Positions 46,108-57,375 of a stretch of DNA of 64,000 bases are shown piece after piece. The notes under the pieces were generated by a model. That model made no database searches. It was not told the origin of the DNA and was given only the letters and a program-made list of their open reading frames with translations. The first letter of the stretch is position 1, and each line of letters starts with the position of its first letter. The translations under genes were made by a program, and so were the position numbers. The DNA is from UTCFX2 sp002050125 (GTDB lineage: Bacteria; Chloroflexota; Anaerolineae; Anaerolineales; UBA4823): assembly GCA_027494035.1 (NCBI GenBank), contig JAOSJQ010000001.1, positions 1,674,001 through 1,738,000 of the forward strand. Direction: 5' to 3'.

Positions 46108-49100
46108 CTATATGCGCATCACGCCGAGGCTGAGACGCTCGCCGTCCAGATCGTGGGTCTCGCGGTACGCCCCTTCCGGAGCCGCCCCGGCGACCAGGTC
46201 GGTAGAGAGCGTCTCAGCCTGGATGTAAGCCGCCCATTCCTGAAAGACCCGCGCGAATTCGCTTTCAGCTTCGTAGTAGGTGGTGATCCGGTCTGCGATA
46301 TCGAACCCGGCTGACTTACGCATCGCCTGGACGCGCCGCACCACCTCGCGCGCCATGCCCTCGCGGTGCAGTTCCGGCGTGACCTGGGCGTCAACCGCCA
46401 CGGTCGCATACCGGTCGGCGGCGACCGCCAAACCTGCCGCCGGGCGGGTCTGCACCAGGATTTCCTCGGGCGCCAGCTCTACGGGATCGCCGTCCAACTC
46501 CAGCGTGACCGGCTGACCCGCCAGCACGCTCGCGGCAACCGCATTTGGATCAGCCGCCAGCAGCGCCTGGCGCAGCCGCGGGAAGGCTGCCCCAAAGCGG
46601 GGACCGAGCAGTTTGTTATCCGGCAGCACCTGGTATTCAACCAGCTCGCTGGCTTGTAGGACGAACTCGAATTGCTTGACGTTGAGCTCGTCCGTGACAA
46701 TTTCGATTAGTTCGTCCCGCAGAGACTGGCGCCCTCCAGCATAAGCCAGGACTCGGGCGAGCGGCTGGCGCACTTTGAGCCCGGCGCTGTTGCGCGCTGC
46801 CAACCCCAGACTGGCAACCTGACGGGCGACTTCCATCTGATCGAGCAGGTCCTGATCGATCGCGGCTGGATCGTGAACCAGCCAGGCGGTATGGTGGATG
46901 CTCTCATAAGCCTGCTCTCGGATTGATCGCGTCAGGTTTTGGTAGATCGCTTCGGTCACAAACGGGATGAACGGCGCCAGCAGGCGGGCATATTTGAGCA
47001 GAACATGGTAAAGCGTGGCATAGGCTTCGTTTTTGTCCTGGTCGTGCTCGCTTTTCCAGAAGCGCCGGCGGCTGCGCCGGATGTACCAGTTAGTCATGTC
47101 GTCCAGGAAGGCGCCCAGGTGCAAGGTTGCCGTGAGCGAATCGGAATTCTCGAGCGCTTCGCTGACCGGTGGGATGATCTGGTTCAGGCGCGCCAGGATC
47201 CAGCGATCCAACAGGTTGTGGCTGGAGGGGGTGGGACCTTCGGGGAAGCGCGGATCAAAAGAATCCTGCGCGGCGGGCGTCCAGCCGTCCAGATTAGCAT
47301 AGGTTACCAGGAAGCTGTAAGCGTTCCACAGCGGTATCAAGAAAGAGCGCCGGGCTTCATCGCCGCGGTGATAACCGAACAGCAGGTCGTTCTCCGGTTT
47401 GTGAGCGCAGAAGAGCCAGCGCATCACATCGACCCCCATCTTGTCAGCTGCCTCGTTGAACTCGATCATATTGCCCGAGCTTTTGTGCATCGCGCGCCCA
47501 TCTTCGGCGAGCAGCGTGCCGTAACCGAAGTTCTCAAGGAAAGGCGGGCTGCTATCCACCACGGTCGCCATGGCGAGCAGGCTGTAAAACCAGTTGCGGA
47601 ACTGCCCCGGAAACGATTCGCTGATCCAATCGGCGGGGTACCAGGTGCGCCAGTAGTCTGGATCGGTGCGGTAACGCAGCGTGCTGAATGGAACGATGCC
47701 GGCGTCCAACCAGGGGTTGCCCACGTCGGGGATGCGGCTCATCCGTCCGCCGCATTTGGGGCATTCGAGCTTGACCGCGTCGATGAAGGGGCGGTGCGGA
47801 GTGTGCCCTGCAAAGGTTTCCCAGCCCGCGACGGCGCGCGCCTGAAGTTCATGCTCATCACCGATCACTTCGTAGGCGCTGCAGTTTTCGCAGACCCAGA
47901 ATGGCAGCGCCAGCCCCCAATAACGCTTTTTGCTGATCATCCAATCGTGCATGTTGCGCAGCCAGTCCATCTCGCGCGCAAAACCGAATTCGGGGATCCA
48001 GCGGATTTGCTCCACCACGTCCATGATCTGGTAGCGCAGGCTGCGCTCCTTCTCTGCGGCGGTGAGTTGGTCGCGCGGCTTATTGTATGATTCGCCCATG
48101 CTGATGAACCACTCATCCACCAGGCGGAACACCAGTTCGGTCTTGCAGCGCCAGCAGGTTGGGTAGCGGTGGGTGTAAGGCTCTACATTGTAAAGCACGC
48201 CTTTGCGTTCCAGATCTTCGAAGATGGGTGTGGCGACCTCGCTCACGTGTTTTCCGCTCAACCAGCCGAAGCCGTCCACGAAGAAACCTTCGTCGGTGAG
48301 CGGAGCGACGAGCGGGAAGTGGTGCTCACGTCCGAGCTGGAAGTCTTCCGCGCCGCACCCCGGAGCGATATGGACGATTCCGGTGCCCTCGGTCTCGCCT
48401 ACTTCATCCCAGAGGATGACCCGGTGAGCCTGCACAGCGCTCAGGTCTACCCCCCGCGCCAGGTCCTTCAAAACGGTGTGTCCGCCAACTTCGTTTTCGG
48501 CGGGCAGGTCGTCGAAGGGTCCGTCGTAGGTCCAGCCTTCCATCTCGGAGCCCTGCAGCTCGGCGAGCACCTCATAAGATCCGCGCAGCATGTCCAGCGT
48601 GCCTCGAGAGAGATAAAGCAATTGATCGCCCTGGCGAACCTTGACATAAGTCAGGTCTGGTCCGACTGCGGCAGCGACGTTGCTCGTCAGCGTCCAGGGG
48701 GTGGTGGTCCACACCAGCAGCGATTCGCCGGGGCGCTCGCGCAGCGGGAAGCGCAGCGTGACGCTGCGATGGGTGAGTTCGGCATAACCGTCGGTGACGA
48801 TCTCGTGTTGGCTGATGGCGGTGGCGCAGCGTGGACACCAGGGCATCACGTCCACGCCGCGGTACAGCCAGCCCTTTTGCCAGCACTTCTTCAGGAAGTT
48901 CCAGATCATATAGTTGTTCTCGTTCGAGAACGTGAAGTAACTGCCGCCCATCTCCTGCAAGCCAAGATGCCCGACGACCTGTTCGACCGTGTTGGTGTAG
49001 GGTCCTTCGGGTCCCTGGACGGTGATCTGTTTTAGGGGCTCGCTCTCGATGAGCCGGGCGAGTTCGCGCAGTTCGTCGGAGTCGTTCCAGTCCATCCAAT

Positions 49101-49521
49101 AACCCAGCCGGATGGACTGCTCGGTCTGTACGGCGGCAAAGCGTAACACGCGCGCCTTGCACAGGCGCACAAAGCTGTCCAGCCCAAACTCCTCGATGTC
49201 TTTCTTGGATTTGAAACCGCGCTCTTTTTCGACTTCCACTTCCACCCACAACCCCTGGCAGTCGAACCCGTTCTGGTAACGGATCTTGCGGCCGCGCATC
49301 GTCCAGAAGCGGTGATAGAGGTCCTTATAGGTGCGCCCCCAACCGTGGTGGACGCCCATTGGGTTGTTGGCGGTAATCGGTCCGTCGATGAAAGACCAGG
49401 TTGGATCGTGCTGGTGTATCTCCTGCAGCTTGCGAAATGCCTGCGACTCGTTCCAGAAGCGCAGAATCTCGCGTTCCTGAGCGGGAAAATCCAGTTTGGT
49501 CGGCACGTCTTTAAACGCCAT
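46108..49521 (-). CDS. ileS: Isoleucyl-tRNA synthetase
   Basis: This 1137-residue class I synthetase charges tRNA-Ile. The HIGH-like motif is PMGVHHGWGRTYKDLYHRFW near residue 55. The editing domain includes LLVWTTTPWTLTSNVAAAVG. The KMSKS-type loop reads GRAMHKSSGNMIEF, a variant seen in the long IleS subtype. Zinc-like Cys pairs are CWRCKTE and CPKCGGRM. A T-box leader precedes it and a strong terminator follows it, so it is a single-gene unit controlled by uncharged tRNA-Ile. Confidence 0.96.
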   Translation of the reverse strand: MAFKDVPTKLDFPAQEREILRFWNESQAFRKLQEIHQHDPTWSFIDGPITANNPMGVHHGWGRTYKDLYHRFWTMRGRKIRYQNGFDCQGLWVEVEVEKERGFKSKKDIEEFGLDSFVRLCKARVLRFAAVQTEQSIRLGYWMDWNDSDELRELARLIESEPLKQITVQGPEGPYTNTVEQVVGHLGLQEMGGSYFTFSNENNYMIWNFLKKCWQKGWLYRGVDVMPWCPRCATAISQHEIVTDGYAELTHRSVTLRFPLRERPGESLLVWTTTPWTLTSNVAAAVGPDLTYVKVRQGDQLLYLSRGTLDMLRGSYEVLAELQGSEMEGWTYDGPFDDLPAENEVGGHTVLKDLARGVDLSAVQAHRVILWDEVGETEGTGIVHIAPGCGAEDFQLGREHHFPLVAPLTDEGFFVDGFGWLSGKHVSEVATPIFEDLERKGVLYNVEPYTHRYPTCWRCKTELVFRLVDEWFISMGESYNKPRDQLTAAEKERSLRYQIMDVVEQIRWIPEFGFAREMDWLRNMHDWMISKKRYWGLALPFWVCENCSAYEVIGDEHELQARAVAGWETFAGHTPHRPFIDAVKLECPKCGGRMSRIPDVGNPWLDAGIVPFSTLRYRTDPDYWRTWYPADWISESFPGQFRNWFYSLLAMATVVDSSPPFLENFGYGTLLAEDGRAMHKSSGNMIEFNEAADKMGVDVMRWLFCAHKPENDLLFGYHRGDEARRSFLIPLWNAYSFLVTYANLDGWTPAAQDSFDPRFPEGPTPSSHNLLDRWILARLNQIIPPVSEALENSDSLTATLHLGAFLDDMTNWYIRRSRRRFWKSEHDQDKNEAYATLYHVLLKYARLLAPFIPFVTEAIYQNLTRSIREQAYESIHHTAWLVHDPAAIDQDLLDQMEVARQVASLGLAARNSAGLKVRQPLARVLAYAGGRQSLRDELIEIVTDELNVKQFEFVLQASELVEYQVLPDNKLLGPRFGAAFPRLRQALLAADPNAVAASVLAGQPVTLELDGDPVELAPEEILVQTRPAAGLAVAADRYATVAVDAQVTPELHREGMAREVVRRVQAMRKSAGFDIADRITTYYEAESEFARVFQEWAAYIQAETLSTDLVAGAAPEGAYRETHDLDGERLSLGVMRI

Positions 49522-49540
49522 TCTTCCTCCACATAAAACT

Positions 49541-49855
49541 TAAACGCTCTCATCCCAATCCGGGACGAGAGCGCAAATTGCTCCCGCGGTACCACCCTGC
49601 TTCCCGCCTTCCGGCGGACGGCTCACCAGGCACAGCCCCTGTTGCGGCGATGCCTGCGTCAGGATAACGGGTGACGTGCCCGGCGCACCTACTCTAAAGA
49701 ACCCCGGCGCGGTGGCTCTTCATTTCAGCTTGCGGCTCCGGAAGGATTTTCAGCAGGGAGACCAGACCCGGCTTGCACCTGTTGCCCGGGATCGCTGGCA
49801 GGTCAGTTCCAGCTTACTCGTTTCCATCATCGCCTGTGCGGTTTAGATAGGCGGG
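49541..49855 (-). promoter_or_regulatory. T-box riboswitch leader of ileS
   Basis: On the minus strand GATGGAAACGAG near 49830-49817 resembles the base of stem I. The T-box sequence AGGGTGGTACCGCGG lies at 49598-49584. A terminator stem (CGCTCTCGTCCC / GGGATGAGAGCG, 49573-49545) follows, then T-rich sequence and the ileS start. The bulge TGGT would pair with ACCA at the 3' end of tRNA-Ile. I could not place the Ile specifier codon with certainty. A possible -10 box CATAAT lies at 49861-49856. Confidence 0.88.
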
Positions 49856-49893
49856 ATTATGCCACAAAGCGCGGCGGGGGTCAATAAAGGATT

Positions 49894-50520
49894 TTATGCG
49901 AGGACGCCCAGGCTCTTCAACTCAGCCTGCAGCTTTTCGGGCGTCTCGAAGTGATGCGTGTGGAAACCGAGCTGCTCTGCCACAACGATGTTGGGCGCGT
50001 GATCGTCGATGTACAGGCACTCCCCCGGCGCATGACCGATCCGGTCGAGCAGCAGGCGGAAGATTTGCGGGTCGGGTTTTGCCAGCCTGACCTCGCCTGA
50101 GATCATGATTTCATCGAACCAGTTGAAGAACTCGAACTTTGGGCGGACCAGCTGCCATTTCTCGCTCGGCCAGTTGCTCAGCGCGTAAATTGGATATCCG
50201 GCTTGCTTGATCGCGCGCAGGATCTCAACCGTTTCCCAGATCGGACCAGAGATCGATTCGGGGTAGCGCGCGTCGTAAGCCCGAATCAGTTCGCAGTGCT
50301 GCGGGTAGCGTTGGCAGGCTTCTTCGACCGCCTCCTTGAAGGGGCGTCCGGCGTCCTGCCGCTGGTTCCATTCAAAGAAGTTGATTTCTTGCAGAAAGCG
50401 TTCGACGGCTTGTTCGTCATTGCCGAAGAGCTTGCGGTATAAATAGCGCGGATCCCAGTCGATCAGAACCCCGCCTAGATCAAATACGACCGCCTGAAGG
50501 CGACCGTTGGAATTGTGCAT
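49894..50520 (-). CDS. HAD-superfamily hydrolase (YihX/epoxide-hydrolase-like subfamily)
   Basis: The ATG at 50520 after GGAGG gives 208 residues. Motifs are AVVFDLGGVLIDWD (nucleophile Asp), ALSNWPSEKW, LAKPDPQIF (Lys) and YIDDHAPNIVVAEQLG. The cap helix set fits YihX-like sugar-phosphate phosphatases, such as glucose-1-phosphate phosphatase. The substrate is unverified. Confidence 0.88.
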   Translation of the reverse strand: MHNSNGRLQAVVFDLGGVLIDWDPRYLYRKLFGNDEQAVERFLQEINFFEWNQRQDAGRPFKEAVEEACQRYPQHCELIRAYDARYPESISGPIWETVEILRAIKQAGYPIYALSNWPSEKWQLVRPKFEFFNWFDEIMISGEVRLAKPDPQIFRLLLDRIGHAPGECLYIDDHAPNIVVAEQLGFHTHHFETPEKLQAELKSLGVLA

Positions 50521-50569
50521 GACATTGCCTCCAGGCGAAGTATTATAACCGAGTTCAGGGCGCTTTCCG

Positions 50570-52470
<1,901 letters not shown>

Positions 52471-52621
52471 GTTTCCTCCTGTGACACGTGATCGGTGGCG
52501 CCGCTGATTGGGCAATTCAGACCGCAGTAATCCCAAATCAAGATTTTACGATCACCTGGATTGCTTGTCAATCCGCAACGGGCTATTTGCCATTATTACA
52601 GTCTTTTTTAATTCTGGTTTC

Positions 52622-52652
52622 TTGGATTAGACGCGTGGAATAAGGATATAAT
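52622..52652 (+). promoter_or_regulatory. Possible promoter of the polyphosphate glucokinase gene
   Basis: TATAAT at 52647-52652 with TTGGAT at 52622-52627, 19 bases apart, about 55 bases before the start codon. The spacing is longer than ideal. Confidence 0.35.
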
Positions 52653-52706
52653 CCAAATCGTCTGTTGCGAGCGAAGCTTGCAAGATTTAATATTTAGGAG
52701 AACGGG

Positions 52707-53483
52707 ATGGAAATACTCGGCATCGACATTGGCGGATCGGGGATCAAAGGGGCGCCGGTGGAAACAGAGACCGGTCAGATGCTGGCGCCGCGCTTCAGGC
52801 TGCCTACGCCTGAAGCGGCTAAGCCGGAGGCAATGATCGAAATCATCAATGAGATCGTGCAATTTTTTCAATGGACCAAGCCGATAGGGTGTGGTTTCCC
52901 CGGGGTTGTGCGCAACGGCGTGGCGCTCTCTGCCGTCAACCTGTCGAATAAATGGGTCGGCTATCACGCCGCCGCGAGGATCGCCGAGAAGACCGGCTGC
53001 CCAACTTGTGTGTTTAATGACGCCGACGCTGCCGGATTGGCGGAGGTGATGTTTGGGACCGGCAAGGATCGCCGCGGCGTGATCCTGGTGGTGACAATCG
53101 GCACCGGCTTGGGCACCGCGCTTTTCACCGACGGGCATTTGCTGCCAAACGCAGAGCTGGGGCACATAGAGATCGGCGGGGAAGACGCCGAGTGGCGCGC
53201 CTCTGACGCGGCTCGAAAAAGAGAGAAACTCTCCTGGAAGAAGTGGGGTCAGCGCTTCAATAGATATTTGAATACGCTTTGTATGCTGCTTTCGCCGGAT
53301 CTGATCATCCTGGGCGGCGGAACCAGCAGCAAATATGAGAAATTCAGCCGCTATATCAGCGTCCCGACCGAGATTGAGTTGGCGACCATGCTCAACGAAG
53401 CCGGGATCGTTGGCGCTGCATTGGCTGGCGGGATCTGCCTGGCTAACGACGAAGCAGTTCATTCCGCCCCGAGCAGATCATAA
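52707..53483 (+). CDS. ppgK: Polyphosphate glucokinase (ROK family)
   Basis: This 258-residue enzyme phosphorylates glucose using polyphosphate or ATP. It has the N-terminal phosphate loop GIDIGGSGIKGAPVET, the sugar-binding NDADAAGLAEVMFG, VVTIGTGLGTALF, and ELGHIEIGGEDAEWRAS as in PpgK rather than zinc-finger ROK kinases. AGGAGA precedes the ATG. It lies 47 bases before the histidine kinase gene. Confidence 0.93.
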   Translation: MEILGIDIGGSGIKGAPVETETGQMLAPRFRLPTPEAAKPEAMIEIINEIVQFFQWTKPIGCGFPGVVRNGVALSAVNLSNKWVGYHAAARIAEKTGCPTCVFNDADAAGLAEVMFGTGKDRRGVILVVTIGTGLGTALFTDGHLLPNAELGHIEIGGEDAEWRASDAARKREKLSWKKWGQRFNRYLNTLCMLLSPDLIILGGGTSSKYEKFSRYISVPTEIELATMLNEAGIVGAALAGGICLANDEAVHSAPSRS

Positions 53484-53530
53484 AAGGAGCACCGCTAAAG
53501 ATCGAGGCTGGCGTTCGGGCGCTCTCCATA

Positions 53531-55762
53531 ATGCAAAGTTCAAGCGCAGGTGTCATCTCAGCATTGATTGCCGGAGCGCTATACGCGCTTGCGGCGGTCT
53601 ATCTCGCCTACCGGCGCCGGCTGCAGACCCCCATTGCCCGTCTTGGAGTGATTTATCTGGCGCTGTGCTTGTTCTGGAGCGCGGGTGCGGCGCTTGAACG
53701 CAGCGGGGCGCTTGGTTTTACGGCTGCCAGTCCGCTGTTCGACCCAGCCCTGGCGGGGCTGGCGGCGCTGGCGCTTTTCTTCTTGTTCCTCACCAGGATT
53801 GTCATGGGGGAGCGCAGCGCCTGGTGGGGCTGGCTGGTCTTCGGGCTGGCTTGGATCACATTTGTAGCGCTGATGAAGCTGGTCGGCTGGCTGGCGCTCA
53901 GTCTCCTACACCTGGAGGCTGGCGGGGGGGAATACCTGAATTTGCTGAGCGAGGCTCTTCTCATAGCTGGATGGGCGGTGTTCATCGGCGGGTCGGCGCA
54001 GATCACCCTCAAAACCTACCGCAAGATCTCTCCGTACTCGGTTGAAGCGGCTTATTGGCTGCTGCCCCTTCTGCTCACTGCCCTCGGCGATGGACTGTTG
54101 TTCAGCGGCAATCTGATTTTTGGAGACCTGGTGCGCACCGCGGGCGCATTAGCGGCTGCGGCGATCATTTCTATGCCCAGGTTGCCGGAACTGGATCCCC
54201 CTGCCCGCCGCCGATTGGAACGGGTCATCCTGGCGGGGCTGTCGCTGTTTTGTATTTTCATCGCGGCTTTGCTGATGCTGAGCATTGACCGGCGCTGGGC
54301 GCAGTTAAGCCCCGCCTGGATTGCGCTGCTGCTGGCTTTACTGCTGGCGCTGGTCATCAACCCGGGCATTGGCTGGCTCAAGAAACGCTTTCTGGAAGAC
54401 GAGGCTGGCTCGCCGGAGGCTCTTTCAGATCTGCTGCGCCAATACAGTTTGAGCATTACCAATATGCTCGATCTCAATTTGCTCGCGACTGTGGCGGTTG
54501 GAACCGCAAGCGAATATCTGGAAGTCCGGCGCGGCTTCCTCTTTCTGGTAGAAGAGGAAACCGATCCTTCTGCTAAAGGGACGAAGACGCTGCGCGGCGC
54601 AAAAGGCATGGGTGAGCTCGACCCACCCCCCGGAAAGTGTACGCTGGGCTGCGCCTTGCTCGATTACTTTTCCGCCGAAACCAGCCCGGTAACCCATCAG
54701 GAATTGAGCGGGCTGCCCGCATTTCAATCCGACCCGCACGGCAGCCTGGATTGGCTTTCGCAACTCGGGGCGGAGGCTTATGCTCCGATCTATTCAAAAA
54801 ATGAATGGATCGGTCTGCTTGCGGTGGGACCTAAGAACTCGGGGCGGGCTTACACCAAGCGCGACCTGGCGTTTCTAAGCACCCTGGCGGGACAGACCGC
54901 AGTGGCGCTGGAGAACGCCCGCCTCTACGAAGGGTTGGTGCGCCTCAATGAGCAGTTCCGCCAGACCAACCGCCATCTCGAGCGGCTCGATCAAACCAAA
55001 TCGGACTTCCTGACCATCGCCACCCACGAGCTGCGTACACCGATGACGCTGATCAGCGGCGCGGGTCAATTGCTGTTTGACGAGCCGGAGCTCCAGCAAA
55101 ACTCCTACCATCAAAGCCTGTTGGTCAACCTCAAAGTTGGCATCCAGCGGCTGGATAAGATCGTCGAAAGCATGCTGGACATGGCGCGCATCGACACGCG
55201 CCAGATTCAGCTCGACTTGCAGCAGGTCGCGATCCACCGCCTAATCCAGATGGTGCACGACGACCTGCGTCAGGACGCGCTCCAGCGCAGACAAACGATC
55301 GAGATCAAGGATCTGAAGCGCCTGCCCTCAGTAATGGCTGATGTGCCGAGTCTGCGCAAGGTCTTTCAGAACATCTTGATCAACGCTATCAAATACACCT
55401 CGGATGAGGGCAAAATCACGATCAGCGGTCAGGCGCTGCCGCCAAACGAGGCGGATCTGCCGGCGGGCGGTGTGGAGGTCGTCGTCAGCGACACCGGGAT
55501 CGGCATCGATCCCGAGTTCCGCGATCTCATATTCTTCAAGTTCTATCAGGGCGGCGAGGCGGCGCTGCATTCTTCGGGGCGAAACAAGTTCAAGGGCGGC
55601 GGTCCGGGGCTTGGGCTTTCGATCGCGCGCGGGATCGTCGAAGCTCATCAGGGCAAGATTTGGGTGGAGAGCCCGGGCTATGACGAGCACACCAACCCCG
55701 GCAGCCAATTCCACGTCGTGCTGCCGCTCTACCCGATCGAAACCAGCCGCCGCAAAGATTGA
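53531..55762 (+). CDS. Membrane sensor histidine kinase with GAF domain
   Basis: The 743-residue protein has seven or eight hydrophobic spans up to about residue 275 and a GAF-like domain at about 300-460. A coiled coil leads into HisKA with the phospho-His in FLTIATHELRTPMTLISG near residue 498. The ATPase has N box FQNILINAIKYT (about 612), VSDTGIGIDPEF (about 652) and GPGLGLSIARGIV (about 692). No response regulator gene is adjacent. The signal is unknown. The region shares no frame damage. Confidence 0.92.
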   Translation: MQSSSAGVISALIAGALYALAAVYLAYRRRLQTPIARLGVIYLALCLFWSAGAALERSGALGFTAASPLFDPALAGLAALALFFLFLTRIVMGERSAWWGWLVFGLAWITFVALMKLVGWLALSLLHLEAGGGEYLNLLSEALLIAGWAVFIGGSAQITLKTYRKISPYSVEAAYWLLPLLLTALGDGLLFSGNLIFGDLVRTAGALAAAAIISMPRLPELDPPARRRLERVILAGLSLFCIFIAALLMLSIDRRWAQLSPAWIALLLALLLALVINPGIGWLKKRFLEDEAGSPEALSDLLRQYSLSITNMLDLNLLATVAVGTASEYLEVRRGFLFLVEEETDPSAKGTKTLRGAKGMGELDPPPGKCTLGCALLDYFSAETSPVTHQELSGLPAFQSDPHGSLDWLSQLGAEAYAPIYSKNEWIGLLAVGPKNSGRAYTKRDLAFLSTLAGQTAVALENARLYEGLVRLNEQFRQTNRHLERLDQTKSDFLTIATHELRTPMTLISGAGQLLFDEPELQQNSYHQSLLVNLKVGIQRLDKIVESMLDMARIDTRQIQLDLQQVAIHRLIQMVHDDLRQDALQRRQTIEIKDLKRLPSVMADVPSLRKVFQNILINAIKYTSDEGKITISGQALPPNEADLPAGGVEVVVSDTGIGIDPEFRDLIFFKFYQGGEAALHSSGRNKFKGGGPGLGLSIARGIVEAHQGKIWVESPGYDEHTNPGSQFHVVLPLYPIETSRRKD

Positions 55763-55773
55763 TTAACAAAAAC

Positions 55774-55821
55774 AAACCCGCGTTTCAGGCGAGCTGCCAC
55801 TTCATCCTGTAACGCGGTTTT
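55774..55821. terminator. Bidirectional hairpin terminator
   Basis: CCGCGTT (55778-55784) and AACGCGG (55811-55817) form a stem, with an A-rich run before and a T-run after. It lies between the convergent histidine kinase and Sua5-type genes and could serve both. Confidence 0.6.
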
Positions 55822-55910
55822 GTGAGTGAGGAGAATGCTGATTGTTATTATACATATCCAGCTAAACCCTGGATGAAGCCTCCCTGAAGGTTTTATTAAT
55901 AAGGAGCTTG

Positions 55911-56528
55911 TTATGCCAGCGCTGCCGCAATCATCTCGGGCGTGATCGGTCCCGGTCTCAGTATGCGCGGCTCGTCAGTAGTGCAATCCAGCACGGTGGA
56001 CGGCAGACCCCCCGGCGTTTTACCGCCATCCAGGATCAGAGGGATGCGCCCAGCAAGCTGCGCGTACACTTCCTGGGCGGTGGCAGCGTTTGCCGCGCCG
56101 GCGAGGTTGGCGGAGGTCACTGCCAGCGGACCGGCGCGGCGCAGCAGCGCCAGCGCCAGCGGGTGGTCGGGCATGCGCACGCCAATCGTGAGGTTGGGGG
56201 ACAGGTTGTCGGGTAGGTCGAGGCGCCGCCGTACGACAAGCGTGAGCGCGCCGGGCCAAAAGCGTTCCGCCAGGCGCTGGGCGGTTCGACTTAGTGTTTC
56301 AGCCACCTGCGTCAGCGCAGCCGGCTCGCCCAGCAGCACCGCGACCGCCTTTTCAGCCGGACGATCCTTCACAATGAACAGCCGCTCAATCGCCTGCGCG
56401 TCCCACAGGCTGGCGCCGATGCCATATACGGTGTCGGTTGGAAACGCGACCGGCTGACCCTTTCGCAGGGTTTCGAGCGCCCTGGTAAGCGCCTCGGGCA
56501 GCGCGGCTGGAATGATCTGGGTTTTCAT
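55911..56528 (-). CDS. L-threonylcarbamoyladenylate synthase (Sua5/YrdC/YwlC)
   Basis: The 205-residue YrdC-domain protein catalyses the first step of the t6A tRNA modification. Signatures are KGQPVAFPTDTVYGIGASL near the N-terminus, LTLVVRRRLDLPDNLSPNLT and PLAVTSANLAGAANAAT. The C-terminal Sua5 extension is absent, so this is the short form. It is 78 bases downstream of coaX on the same strand and may be cotranscribed. Confidence 0.92.
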   Translation of the reverse strand: MKTQIIPAALPEALTRALETLRKGQPVAFPTDTVYGIGASLWDAQAIERLFIVKDRPAEKAVAVLLGEPAALTQVAETLSRTAQRLAERFWPGALTLVVRRRLDLPDNLSPNLTIGVRMPDHPLALALLRRAGPLAVTSANLAGAANAATAQEVYAQLAGRIPLILDGGKTPGGLPSTVLDCTTDEPRILRPGPITPEMIAAALA

Positions 56529-56606
56529 GTTCTAGATAATGGCGCGAGCGCCTGGACGTAAAGGGAGGTCTGCTTCAGTTCATCCGAATTCAGGTCTTGC
56601 AGGAGC

Positions 56607-57371
56607 TCAGTGGTTCAGGTCCCAAATGATGCGCAGACCGTCGAGCGTCAACCACGGGGCGATGATCTTGAGCACGTTGGTTTCTTTTGCCACCACCTCC
56701 GCCAGCCCGCCGGTGCCGATCACCTTCATGTCCGGACCAAGCTCCTGGCGGAAGCGCGCCACCATCCCCTCCACCAGCGCGGCATAGCCAAACAACAGCC
56801 CGGACTGCATCGCGTGCACGGTGTTGCGCCCGATCGCGGTTGGGGGGCGCTGCAGATCCACCCGCGGCAGCTTGGCGGCGCGCATGAAGAGCGCTTCGGC
56901 GGCGATCCCGATCCCGGGCGCGATCGCGCCTCCCAGATAATCGCCCTCCCTGGAGATACCGTCGAAAGTCGTCGCGGTGCCAAAATCGACCACGCAAGCC
57001 GGACCTCCATAGAATTCCTGCACTGCAGCCGCGTCCGCCACCCGGTCTGCCCCGACCGCGCGCGGATCCTCATAGCGAATGCGCACCCCGGTCTTGACGC
57101 CGGTATCCACCACCAGCGGGTCGCAGCGCAGATACGTCTGACAGGCTTCCAGGATTTTGCCCGTGAGCGGCGGGACGACTGACGCAAGACAAATGCCATT
57201 GATCTGCTCCGGCGCATAGCCGGCGTGTTCCAACAGACCGAGGAACTGCAAGCCGTACTCATCCGGCATGCGGTCGTGCACGGTCGCCAGCCGCCAGCGC
57301 GCCCCCAGTTCTTTGCCCTGGTACAGCCCCAGCGTGAGGTTCATATTACCAATGTCGATCGCCAGCAGCAT
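56607..57371 (-). CDS. coaX: Type III pantothenate kinase
   Basis: This 254-residue enzyme phosphorylates pantothenate, the first step of CoA synthesis. The phosphate loop is LLAIDIGNMNLTLGLYQG. Other motifs are DRVADAAAVQEFYG, ACVVDFGTATTFD and GGAIAPGIGIAAEALFMRAA. It begins 4 bases after the panC stop, which joins pantothenate synthesis and its activation in one operon. Confidence 0.95.
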   Translation of the reverse strand: MLLAIDIGNMNLTLGLYQGKELGARWRLATVHDRMPDEYGLQFLGLLEHAGYAPEQINGICLASVVPPLTGKILEACQTYLRCDPLVVDTGVKTGVRIRYEDPRAVGADRVADAAAVQEFYGGPACVVDFGTATTFDGISREGDYLGGAIAPGIGIAAEALFMRAAKLPRVDLQRPPTAIGRNTVHAMQSGLLFGYAALVEGMVARFRQELGPDMKVIGTGGLAEVVAKETNVLKIIAPWLTLDGLRIIWDLNH

Positions 57372-57375
57372 CCGT

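Noticed and set aside
46939..48090. Long open frame antisense to ileS
   Set aside because: It lies wholly inside a conserved synthetase gene, has no ribosome-binding site or family match, and reflects GC-rich codon bias.
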